NCBI RefSeq assembly: GCF_001305515.1
Contig: NZ_LJYW01000001.1
Span: 2,319,383-2,381,617 of the forward strand
Source: Prosthecodimorpha hirschii
GTDB lineage: Bacteria; Pseudomonadota; Alphaproteobacteria; Rhizobiales; Ancalomicrobiaceae
Length of the DNA: 62,235 bases
Reading direction: 5' to 3'
Shown here: one piece after another, positions 56,035 through 62,235 of the stretch
Numbering within the stretch: the stretch's first letter is position 1
Layout: each line of letters starts with the position of its first letter
Position numbers and translations under genes: made by a program
Notes under the pieces: generated by a model
Seen by the model: only the letters and a program-made list of their open reading frames with translations
Told to the model about the DNA's origin: nothing
The model's database searches: none

Positions 56035-56063
56035 CCGCCGGCCACATGGCCGGCGGTTTTTTG
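56035..56063 (+). terminator. Rho-independent terminator after ecfG
   Basis: ACCGCCGGCC (56035-56044) and GGCCGGCGGT (56049-56058) form a perfect ten-base stem with a four-base loop, followed by a run of six T. Confidence 0.93.
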
Positions 56064-56154
56064 CAATCTTCGGCACCCGGCAGACAGTCTCGATCCCCGC
56101 ACAGGCTCCGCTCTTCCGGTCACGCAGCCATCACTGCATAACAACGGCCTTCGG

Positions 56155-56179
56155 GGAACCATATTGTGAAGTTCGCGTT
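56155..56179 (+). promoter_or_regulatory. EcfG-type promoter of the 24-residue ORF
   Basis: GGAAC (56155-56159), 16 bases, CGTT (56176-56179), placed 43 bases before the microprotein start. A perfect consensus match. Confidence 0.82.
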
Positions 56180-56222
56180 GCTAAACCGATGAGGCAATTC
56201 TGCCCCGAACGGAGATGCAATC

Positions 56223-56297
56223 ATGCGCTGGATCGTCATGTTGTTGCTTGGCGTCCCGATCCCCCTGCTGATCCTCATGTACTTCATGGGCTGGTAG
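56223..56297 (+). CDS. 24-residue hydrophobic microprotein, probable EcfG regulon member
   Basis: A short frame coding for 24 residues, beginning MRWIVMLLLGVPIPLLILMY and ending in Gly-Trp. It is almost wholly hydrophobic with one Arg at residue 2 and Pro at 12 and 14, so it would form one membrane helix. Evidence that it is real: a perfect EcfG-type promoter 43 bases upstream, GGAG nine bases before ATG 56223, and a strong terminator 21 bases after its TAG. It is convergent with phyR copy 2 and lies between that gene and ecfG. The family is not known to me; similar single-helix proteins of Hyphomicrobiales exist in my memory only vaguely. Confidence 0.72.
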   Translation: MRWIVMLLLGVPIPLLILMYFMGW

Positions 56298-56318
56298 CTC
56301 GAGATCAAATCGAGCCAA

Positions 56319-56358
56319 AAGAAAGCCCGGGCGGGGAGGCCCGGGCTTTCTTGCCTTT
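56319..56358. terminator. bidirectional terminator between microprotein and phyR copy 2
   Basis: AAGAAAGCCCGGGC (56319-56332) and GCCCGGGCTTTCTT (56339-56352) form a perfect 14-base stem with a six-base loop. T-rich tails occur on both sides. Confidence 0.92.
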
Positions 56359-56406
56359 TGGGAACCGGAGATTCAGGCCCCCCGATGGGGCCTGGCATGA
56401 CGCCGA

Positions 56407-57192
56407 TCAGGCCGCGATCTTGCGTGTGGCGCGTTCCTTGAAGAACAGCGCCTGGCTGATGATCACCTTCAGGTTCTGCGGCCGGAAGGGCTTTGTCACC
56501 AGATAGGTCGGCTCCGGCTTGGTCCCGGTCAGCAGGCGCTCCGGATAGGCGGTGACGAAGATCACCGGCACCTCGAAGGTTTCCAGGATCGCGTTGACGG
56601 CATCGAGCCCCGAACTGCCGTCGGCGAGTTGGATGTCGGCCAACACCAGACCGGGGCGACGGCGCGCGACGATGTCGAGCGCCTCGCGCTGCGTGCGCGC
56701 GATGTCGATCACCGTATGGCCGAGCTCGGTGGTGAGCGCCTCCAGATCCATCGCGATGATCGGTTCGTCCTCGATGATCAGGATGTCCGTGGCGACCTGC
56801 TCGGCGATCTCGCGGCCGGCCTCCTCGATCATCTCGGCGAACTCGGACGGTTCGACATCCATTACCTGCGCGGCTTCCTCTTCGCTGAAATTCTCCAGCG
56901 TGACCAGCAGGAAGGCTTGCCGCGACCGCGGCGTCAGCGCCGCCAGGGTGGCGACATGGTCCTCGGACATCTCGGTCGTGCCGTTGGTGCTGATCGAGTT
57001 CCAGATGCGCAGGAACAGATTGTAGATCGCGGTCCTGTTTTCGAGATCCCCGCGCAGCATGGTCGGATCCTCGACAAGGCATTCGAGCATGGCGAGAACG
57101 AAGGCGTCACCGCTCTGCTGGGACCCGCTGAGAGCGCGGGCAAACCGCCGCAGGTAGGGAAGATGCGCCCCGATCCTGTCCTTCATATTCAT
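56407..57192 (-). CDS. phyR: PhyR-type general stress response regulator (copy 2)
   Basis: A 261-residue PhyR with the same layout as copy 1: sigma-like part (HLPYLRRFARALSGSQQSGDAF, RQAFLLVTLENFSEEEAAQV) and receiver (ILIIEDEPIIAMDLEAL, LADIQLADGSSG, VTKPF). The phosphate acceptor is Asp186. It starts at 57192 with GGAGG seven bases upstream; ATG 57186 is a close alternative. Unlike copy 1, it has a perfect EcfG-type promoter on its strand 46 bases before the start, so it is likely induced by EcfG and could strengthen the response. It is divergent from nepR copy 2. Confidence 0.93.
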   Translation of the reverse strand: MNMKDRIGAHLPYLRRFARALSGSQQSGDAFVLAMLECLVEDPTMLRGDLENRTAIYNLFLRIWNSISTNGTTEMSEDHVATLAALTPRSRQAFLLVTLENFSEEEAAQVMDVEPSEFAEMIEEAGREIAEQVATDILIIEDEPIIAMDLEALTTELGHTVIDIARTQREALDIVARRRPGLVLADIQLADGSSGLDAVNAILETFEVPVIFVTAYPERLLTGTKPEPTYLVTKPFRPQNLKVIISQALFFKERATRKIAA

Positions 57193-57237
57193 TGATGAGC
57201 CTCCAAAAGGGGCCGTGTGTGCGCACGGAGATCTGGA

Positions 57238-57262
57238 AACGCGTCGCTTGTGAAAAAGTTCC
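57238..57262 (-). promoter_or_regulatory. EcfG-type promoter of phyR copy 2
   Basis: On the minus strand, GGAAC at 57262-57258 and CGTT at 57241-57238 with a 16-base spacer, ending 46 bases before the phyR copy 2 start. Confidence 0.85.
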
Positions 57263-57271
57263 AGCCGGTCG

Positions 57272-57297
57272 GGAACCAAGTCGTGCGGAAGGGAGTT
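57272..57297 (+). promoter_or_regulatory. near-consensus EcfG-type promoter of nepR copy 2
   Basis: GGAAC (57272-57276), 17 bases, AGTT (57294-57297), 41 bases before the nepR copy 2 start. The -10 box differs at one position. Confidence 0.5.
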
Positions 57298-57338
57298 GAC
57301 GGCCGGATGTATGCGAGCCGCGGGTTCGGATTGCACGA

Positions 57339-57578
57339 ATGGGCAAGACAGAGGATCCGGGTGATGACGGCCGAAAGCCGGGTCTGCCCGACGACGTGCT
57401 CGCGCGGATCGGCGGCCGCCTGCGCTCCCACTTTTCCGCGGCCGCCATCCAGCCGATGCCGCAACGGTTCGAAGCGCTGCTCGATGCCCTGGCGCGACCG
57501 AAGGACGGACCGGGTTCCGCCCCGGGTCGGGACGCCGGGTCCGCGGATGGCGGTTCCAAGGATGACGGCACGGCGTGA
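57339..57578 (+). CDS. divergent NepR-like protein (copy 2)
   Basis: A 79-residue protein with the NepR helix-linker-helix core (DVLARIGGRLRSHFSAAAIQPMPQRFEALLDAL). The linker, usually EPxPDRF or EPxPERF, has become QPMPQRF, so the acidic residues that mark NepR are lost. The C-terminal half is Gly/Asp/Ser-rich and probably unstructured. It may be a NepR with changed partner choice or a decoy. The ATG at 57339 has no strong ribosome-binding site (CACGA before it), so a low translation rate is likely. Confidence 0.75.
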   Translation: MGKTEDPGDDGRKPGLPDDVLARIGGRLRSHFSAAAIQPMPQRFEALLDALARPKDGPGSAPGRDAGSADGGSKDDGTA

Positions 57579-57662
57579 AGCCAGGCGCGGCGGGGTCGCT
57601 TTCTTGAGTTCGTTCGCGCATGGAAATGAAGTAGACTGTCGGAAACGGATCGCCTTGAGACC

Positions 57663-57923
57663 ATGAACGAGACCAAGACCACCGGCGCAGCCCCCGACGC
57701 CCGTATGCCGCGGATCGCCCAGGACGCGATCGGGCGCCGGCTGCGCCAATCCTTCGACAAGATCATTGCCGAGCCGATCCCCGACCGCTTTCTGAGCCTG
57801 CTCGACACGCTCGCACAGACGCCGACCGCCAGCGCCCTCGGTGACGGCGACCCCGCCGCCCGCGAAGCCGCCTCGATCGCGTCCGCCGCTTCCGTCCACG
57901 AAATCGCCGCCGGCAAGGAGTGA
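57663..57923 (+). CDS. nepR: NepR anti-sigma factor (copy 3)
   Basis: An 86-residue NepR with a canonical core, RIAQDAIGRRLRQSFDKIIAEPIPDRFLSLLDTL, preceded by a short polar segment and followed by an Ala-rich tail of ~35 residues. It keeps the EPIPDRF linker. It follows copy 2 by 84 bases and may share its transcript; no clear EcfG-type box is found directly before it. With copy 1 it gives the locus two canonical anti-sigma factors for one sigma factor. Confidence 0.87.
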   Translation: MNETKTTGAAPDARMPRIAQDAIGRRLRQSFDKIIAEPIPDRFLSLLDTLAQTPTASALGDGDPAAREAASIASAASVHEIAAGKE

Positions 57924-57984
57924 CGGCGGCGGACATTTTCCCGCCCCGTGCCGGCGCACTCCCGGAACCGTGACCGCCATGGCG

Positions 57985-58009
57985 GAACCGGGCTCCGTCT
58001 CTCGCGTTG
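57985..58009 (+). promoter_or_regulatory. EcfG-type promoter of the 110-residue exported protein
   Basis: GGAAC (57985-57989), 16 bases, CGTT (58006-58009), ending 38 bases before the start at 58048. A perfect consensus match. Confidence 0.83.
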
Positions 58010-58047
58010 ACCTGTCGACGAGACACGACAACCCGAGGAGACAGACG

Positions 58048-58380
58048 ATGATCGGAACACGCCTTCCCGTCGCCTTCGCCGCCGGTTCCATCCTTATTGC
58101 CGCGGCCGGCGGGCTGATGCTGAGCGATGCCCCGAGCGGCGCGACCGGTCCGTTCAGCATTCTGGCCGCCATGCCCAAGACCGACCGCCTCGATGCCGAT
58201 GGCGACGCGCGCGTGACCGCAGCCTTCGCGCGCTTTCAGGGCCAGCCCGGCCGCGATTTGCGGTTCACCACATCCGCAACCCAGGCCGAGTCCTGCCTGC
58301 CGGGCTGCAGCACGATCGTCTTCAAGTCGAACGGCCCGGATCAGCCGAGCCGTCTGATCCCGGGCATTTCGGCGCCGTGA
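58048..58380 (+). CDS. small exported protein, probable EcfG regulon member
   Basis: A 110-residue protein with an N-terminal hydrophobic segment (residues 6-26, LPVAFAAGSILIAAAGGLMLS) that is a signal peptide or membrane anchor. The remaining ~80 residues are polar and end with a CLPGC cysteine pair near residue 88, suggesting a disulphide. I choose ATG 58048 because CGAGGAGACAG precedes it and an EcfG-type promoter lies 38 bases upstream; the long in-frame extension to 57841 runs through nepR copy 3. I recognise no family. Confidence 0.75.
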   Translation: MIGTRLPVAFAAGSILIAAAGGLMLSDAPSGATGPFSILAAMPKTDRLDADGDARVTAAFARFQGQPGRDLRFTTSATQAESCLPGCSTIVFKSNGPDQPSRLIPGISAP

Positions 58381-58437
58381 CGCAACCGGCATCCGGCCGA
58401 GGCTGCGACGACGGCCGGTTCGCCGGAATGCCTTCGG

Positions 58438-58460
58438 GACCGGGCGAACGACGCCCGGTC
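58438..58460 (+). terminator. possible terminator after exported protein gene
   Basis: GACCGGGCG (58438-58446) and CGCCCGGTC (58452-58460) form a perfect nine-base stem with a five-base loop. The following CTGCCCCCTT has no U-run, so termination is uncertain. Confidence 0.45.
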
Positions 58461-58483
58461 CTGCCCCCTTCCGAGAGGCCCGC

Positions 58484-59404
58484 ATGATCTTCACGATCCG
58501 CCACCGTACGACCTATCGCTATTCGACCTCCGTCCTGCTCGGCCCCCATCGCCTGATGACCCGGCCGCGCGGCAGCTTCGACATGCGGCTGATCAAGGCC
58601 GAACTCGCCACGACCCCTCCGGCGACCCTGCGCTGGCACCACGATCCGCTCGGCAACGCGATCGCGATCGCGGACTTCCACGGCGAGACCGACATTCTCG
58701 ACATCGTCAGTACGCTGGTGGTCGAGCGCTTCGAATCGACCGTGCCGTTCTTCACCCACCCGGCGGCGACCGCCTTCCCGATCGCTTATCAGGGCGACGA
58801 CCTTGCGGTGCTCGAAGCCTTCATGACGCCGTTGACGCCCGACGCCGACGGCGTCGTCGACGGCTTCATGCAGGACATTCTCGACGCGGCCGGAACGCAG
58901 GGCCTCGCCTTCCTGGACGGTCTGAACCAGCGCATCCACGAGCGCGTCGCCTACAGCTTCCGCTGGGAGGAAGGCACCCAGGACCCGGTCGATACGATCC
59001 GCTGGCAGTCGGGCTCCTGCCGCGACATGGCCTGGCTGTTCGTGGAATGCGCCCGCCGGGCCGGTTTCGCGGCCCGCTTCGTGACCGGCTATCTGTACGA
59101 TCAGGCGACCGATCTCGGCGCCGGCGGACTGACCGGCGGCGGCGCCACCCATGCCTGGGCGGAGGTCTTCATCCCCGAGACCGGCTGGGTCGAATACGAT
59201 CCGACCAATCGCCTGGTCGCCGGCGAGGCCCTGCTCCGGGTGGCGGTGGCGCGCAGCCCCGGCCAGGCGTCGCCGATCTCGGGCAGCTATACGGGGCCGA
59301 CCGGCGCCGCCCATCCGGTCGAGGTCGAGGTCTCGGTCACGTCCGGGACGGACATGCAGACCGAGACCGATCCGGTGCCGGTCGATCTCCCGTCGGCCGC
59401 CTGA
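58484..59404 (+). CDS. transglutaminase-like family protein (third copy in window)
   Basis: A 306-residue cytoplasmic protein with a transglutaminase N-domain (IFTIRHRTTYRYSTSVLLGPHRLMTRPRG) and a core with the full triad: Cys179 in QSGSCRDMAW, His223 in ATHAWAEVF and Asp239 in VEYDPTN. The CRDMAW form resembles the DUF2126-linked core at 12.4 kb more than the GVCQDFAH form at 18.4 kb. No ATP-grasp gene is near, so this may be a stand-alone protease. GAGAGG precedes ATG 58484. Confidence 0.9.
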   Translation: MIFTIRHRTTYRYSTSVLLGPHRLMTRPRGSFDMRLIKAELATTPPATLRWHHDPLGNAIAIADFHGETDILDIVSTLVVERFESTVPFFTHPAATAFPIAYQGDDLAVLEAFMTPLTPDADGVVDGFMQDILDAAGTQGLAFLDGLNQRIHERVAYSFRWEEGTQDPVDTIRWQSGSCRDMAWLFVECARRAGFAARFVTGYLYDQATDLGAGGLTGGGATHAWAEVFIPETGWVEYDPTNRLVAGEALLRVAVARSPGQASPISGSYTGPTGAAHPVEVEVSVTSGTDMQTETDPVPVDLPSAA

Positions 59405-59476
59405 TCGGCGAGCGGATCGGAGACCCGCCCGGCTTCGGTGACTGGCTCGGCGGGCCCGCTGCTCCCGTCTGGCCGC

Positions 59477-62235
59477 TCACGTCAGATCGATCACGTCCGC
59501 ACGGTCGCCCAGTTCGGCCCGGGCGATGGCGGCGACATGGCGATGGTGGGTGAACAGGATCGGCTGGACCTCGCCGCCGATCGCCGCCAGCACCTGCAGG
59601 CCGAAGCCGGTCCGCGCGTCGTCGAAGCTCGCAAACAGATCGTCGCCGAGGAAGGGCGCCGGCTCGGCGCGGGCGGCATGCTCCTCCAGATGGGCGAGCC
59701 GCAGCGCCAGATAGAGCTGGTCGGCCGTCCCCTCGCTCATCGCCTTGGCGTCGATCCGATCGCCCGACGCGCGCACGCCGACGATGCGCAAGCATTCCTT
59801 CTCGTCGTCCCAGTCCTGGCTCAGCCCCTGGAAGGCGCCGCCGGTGACGATCCGGAACAACTCGCCGGCGCGCTGCACCTGCGGATCGCGCCGGCTTTCG
59901 CGATGGCGTTCGATCGCCGCGTCGATCATCAGACTAGCGGTCCGGAGCACGGCCCAGTCGCGCGCCGCGACGGCGAGTTCGGCCTCTGCCGCACGCTTGG
60001 CCTGCCAGTCGAGGTCGGCGGCGTTGCCCGAGCCCCGCTCGTCGCGCAAGCGGATGGCCTCCTGGCGCTCCGCGTAGAGGCGGGTGACCTCTTCGTCGTG
60101 GAACGCCCTGGCTGCCGCATGCTCATGCCGGCTGACGGCCACCACATCCGGATCGATCGCCGCGACCTCCTCGCGCACCGCCGCCTCGTCGCGACCGTCG
60201 GCAAGCCGCCCGATCTGGTCCAGAAGGGCAGCGGCGCGGGCCTCCAGTTCCTCCGCGCGAACCCGTGTCGCGGCACGGGCCGCGAGATCGTCGCCGCGCT
60301 TGAGGCCGGCCGCCGCCGTCAGAATGTCGAGATGCCGATCCGCCTCGGCGAGATCCTGTTCGGCCCCCGTCAGTGCCGCCTCGGCGCGCGCGAGGCGGGC
60401 CGCGGCGCTCTTGCGTCGGGTCTCCGCGTCGTGGGCCGCGGCCAGGCGCCGCTCGATCGCCGTCACCGCCAGATCGGACGGATGATCGGCAAGGTCGGGG
60501 GCGATGGCTGCGACCAGGTCGGCGACCTCCGCCTCGAAGCTGCCGATCTCCCCTTGGAGCCGATCGAGATGGCGTTTGCCGGCGGCGATCTTCTCACGCA
60601 GATCCGGCAGGCTGGCAAAGGCGTCGAGCACGCTTTCGATCGCCTCGAACGCGGCATCGGGAGCGAGGCCGAGCGCGGCGAGGCGCGGGCCGATCCCGGC
60701 GCGCCAAGCATCGAGCGCCGCCCGCGCTCTCGGCTCCTCCGCCGAAAGCTCCTCCAGGGTCTGCCGCGCCGCCGCAATGCCGCCCGCCAGGGTGCGGCTG
60801 TCGTCGAAGGCCGCGGCAAGTTCGTCGAGCCGGCCATCCAGGCGATGGGCGCAGAGGCCGAAATCGAGGCTGTCGGCCTCGGCGATGCCGGCGGCCCGGG
60901 CGAGATCGCGCAAGGGCGCCAGCGCCGCGGCGATCTGCCGGTCGTGTTCGGCCAAGTCCGCGCGGTCGGCTTCCAGCGCCTCAAGGCGGGCGATCAGGCC
61001 GTCGAGCTTGGCGGTCCAGGGCTCCATCGCCGGCGGCGCTAGCGGCGCGATGCCGGCCGGCGCCCAGGCGGCCGTCCAGCGGGCGTGAAGGTCGCGCCAG
61101 GCGCTGTCGCGGTCGTCCAGCGACGCGGCGGCGTCCCGGCGACGAGCCTCCGCGGCGGCGCGATCGCGGGTCTCGAGCGCGAAGGCCGCGACGCGCTCGG
61201 CATCCTGCGCGGCCGCATCGGCGAGCCGGTCGGCCTCGGCCTTGGCGGCCTCGAAATCGGCCACCGTCGCGCCGAGGACCGCCTCGGCGGGGGCATCCGG
61301 TGCCCCCCACAGGGCGGCCTTGACGCGCGTCCAGAGGCGATCCCGCGCCGCACGGGCGTCGGCGATGGCCTCGGCGGTCGGCACCGGGCCGCGGGCCGAC
61401 AAGGCCGCCAGCCGGGCGTCGGCCGCGGCGATCGTCGCCGTCTCGGCGGCCAACGCGCCGCGCAGCAGGGCGATTTCGCCGTCGAGCCGGCTCCGGTCGG
61501 CCGCAAACGCCTTCTGGACCTCGATCGACGGCCGCGGCTTCAGCGCCAGCGTGGCCAGATCGGTCACGGCCGGATCGAGTTTAGCGGCGTCGAAGGCCAG
61601 GGCCCCGGCCGACTTGTTCAGCCGGGCGCGTGTCCGGGCGGCCTCTTCGAGGCGCTCCACGAGGGGGTCGAAGGCGGCACGACGGGCCTTGAGCGGGGCC
61701 GGATCCGCCGGCGCGCCGGCCGCCGCCCCCATCGCCTCCAGGTCCCACAGCCGCCGCCGCTGTTCGACCACCTGCATGGCCGCGTTCGCCACGGCCGCCT
61801 CGTGCCGGCGGCCGTCGGCGAGGTCCTTGCGCAAGGCGGCGATCCCCGCCGTGCCGGGTTCGGCCGCCGTGAGGCTCTCGGCATCCGGAAAACCGAGCTG
61901 CCCGGCAAGGCCGGCCATGCGCGCGCGCAGGGTCTCCAGGGCTTCGATCGCGGCCGGGCAGGCCCCGATCGCCTTGGTGTAGCCGCCGACGGCACGGGTC
62001 AGGCCGGCCACGGCGCCGGCCCGGGCGATCAACGCGGCGTCGACCACGATCCCCGACAGTTCCTCCAGCGCGTCGCGATGCTCGCCGCGCGCCGCCTCGA
62101 CGGTTGCGTCCCGGTCGGCGACCGTGCGGATCGCCTCCAGCACCTCGGCGGCCGCGCCGGGAGGGGCCGCCGGCAGCTCGCCGATGGCGGCGCGCTCGGC
62201 CCGGATCCGGTCGAGTTCGGCGAGAGCCGGCCGTA
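59477..62235 (-). CDS. YhaN-like coiled-coil AAA ATPase, N-terminus cut by window edge
   Basis: An open frame of at least 919 codons running past the right edge. Most of it is alanine-, arginine- and glutamate-rich coiled coil of the SMC/Rad50 style. The C-terminal ~200 residues carry the second half of an ATPase: a VTGGAFQGLS strand, the ABC signature-like MSEGTADQLYLALRLAHLEEH and a Walker B FLGDDLFASFDDARTGFGLQVLAAIG, then PILFTHHRHVAAIA. This matches the YhaN group, usually next to a SbcD-type nuclease (YhaO) which would lie outside. The Walker A half is beyond the edge. Likely role: DNA-end processing or recombination. Confidence 0.85.
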   Translation of the reverse strand, partial: RPALAELDRIRAERAAIGELPAAPPGAAAEVLEAIRTVADRDATVEAARGEHRDALEELSGIVVDAALIARAGAVAGLTRAVGGYTKAIGACPAAIEALETLRARMAGLAGQLGFPDAESLTAAEPGTAGIAALRKDLADGRRHEAAVANAAMQVVEQRRRLWDLEAMGAAAGAPADPAPLKARRAAFDPLVERLEEAARTRARLNKSAGALAFDAAKLDPAVTDLATLALKPRPSIEVQKAFAADRSRLDGEIALLRGALAAETATIAAADARLAALSARGPVPTAEAIADARAARDRLWTRVKAALWGAPDAPAEAVLGATVADFEAAKAEADRLADAAAQDAERVAAFALETRDRAAAEARRRDAAASLDDRDSAWRDLHARWTAAWAPAGIAPLAPPAMEPWTAKLDGLIARLEALEADRADLAEHDRQIAAALAPLRDLARAAGIAEADSLDFGLCAHRLDGRLDELAAAFDDSRTLAGGIAAARQTLEELSAEEPRARAALDAWRAGIGPRLAALGLAPDAAFEAIESVLDAFASLPDLREKIAAGKRHLDRLQGEIGSFEAEVADLVAAIAPDLADHPSDLAVTAIERRLAAAHDAETRRKSAAARLARAEAALTGAEQDLAEADRHLDILTAAAGLKRGDDLAARAATRVRAEELEARAAALLDQIGRLADGRDEAAVREEVAAIDPDVVAVSRHEHAAARAFHDEEVTRLYAERQEAIRLRDERGSGNAADLDWQAKRAAEAELAVAARDWAVLRTASLMIDAAIERHRESRRDPQVQRAGELFRIVTGGAFQGLSQDWDDEKECLRIVGVRASGDRIDAKAMSEGTADQLYLALRLAHLEEHAARAEPAPFLGDDLFASFDDARTGFGLQVLAAIGGEVQPILFTHHRHVAAIARAELGDRADVIDLT

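Overview
The window is a G+C-rich stretch of an alphaproteobacterial chromosome, most likely from the order Hyphomicrobiales (Rhizobiales). The clearest marker is a complete general stress response locus (PhyR, NepR, EcfG sigma factor) with promoters of the form GGAAC-N16-CGTT. Supporting signs are the proB-proA-nadD order, the DUF2126 / ATP-grasp / transglutaminase trio, a DUF4202 gene and a stand-alone gyrB. Genus cannot be told from the sequence. Almost all genes share one codon and base style; the exception is the first ~540 bases, which are clearly poorer in G+C.

Layout. 0-4 kb: a low-GC hypothetical gene cut by the left edge, then nadD-proA-proB (minus). 3.8-10.5 kb: small hypothetical genes, a ribbon-helix-helix protein, a probable periplasmic FAD dehydrogenase module (cytochrome c, Tat-exported small subunit, GMC oxidoreductase, with a glyoxalase-fold gene inside), a beta-carbonic anhydrase and leuB. 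10.6-19.3 kb: a large secreted beta-rich protein, divergent from a three-gene unit of two transglutaminase-fold proteins and a circularly permuted ATP-grasp/alpha-E protein. 19.4-21.5 kb: a class IV aminotransferase-like gene and a TerC-family membrane protein flank a long regulatory interval with three operator-like repeats. 21.7-26.7 kb: a sugar ABC transporter, a semialdehyde dehydrogenase and a small acetyltransferase. 26.9-29.1 kb: pncB and a DUF3830 gene. 29.2-31.8 kb: a protein-kinase-like protein preceded by a CesT-type chaperone, which looks like a type III secretion effector pair, although no secretion apparatus is visible. 32-41.4 kb: a phosphate acyltransferase, tRNA-Gly(GCC), a MocR regulator divergent from an EamA exporter, a ketopantoate-reductase-like gene, an atypical sucCD-like pair, a secreted protein and a LysE exporter. 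41.5-47.5 kb: a short-chain dehydrogenase, tctA-tctB-tctC and a divergent aryl-CoA ligase, probably an aromatic-acid uptake and activation unit. 47.6-50.1 kb: gyrB, whose stop codon runs into a repeat-rich spacer.

50.6-58.4 kb is the most interesting part. It holds a HisKA_2 sensor kinase, DUF4202 and cobD genes, then two phyR, three nepR and one ecfG gene. Between them lie four good matches to the EcfG promoter. One of these stands before a 24-residue hydrophobic microprotein and one before a 110-residue exported protein. Together they look like an expanded partner switch: phosphorylated PhyR captures NepR, releasing EcfG, which then transcribes its own locus. 58.5-62.2 kb: a third transglutaminase-like gene and a large YhaN-like coiled-coil ATPase cut by the right edge. 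No insertion sequence, integrase, phage gene or CRISPR array was found.
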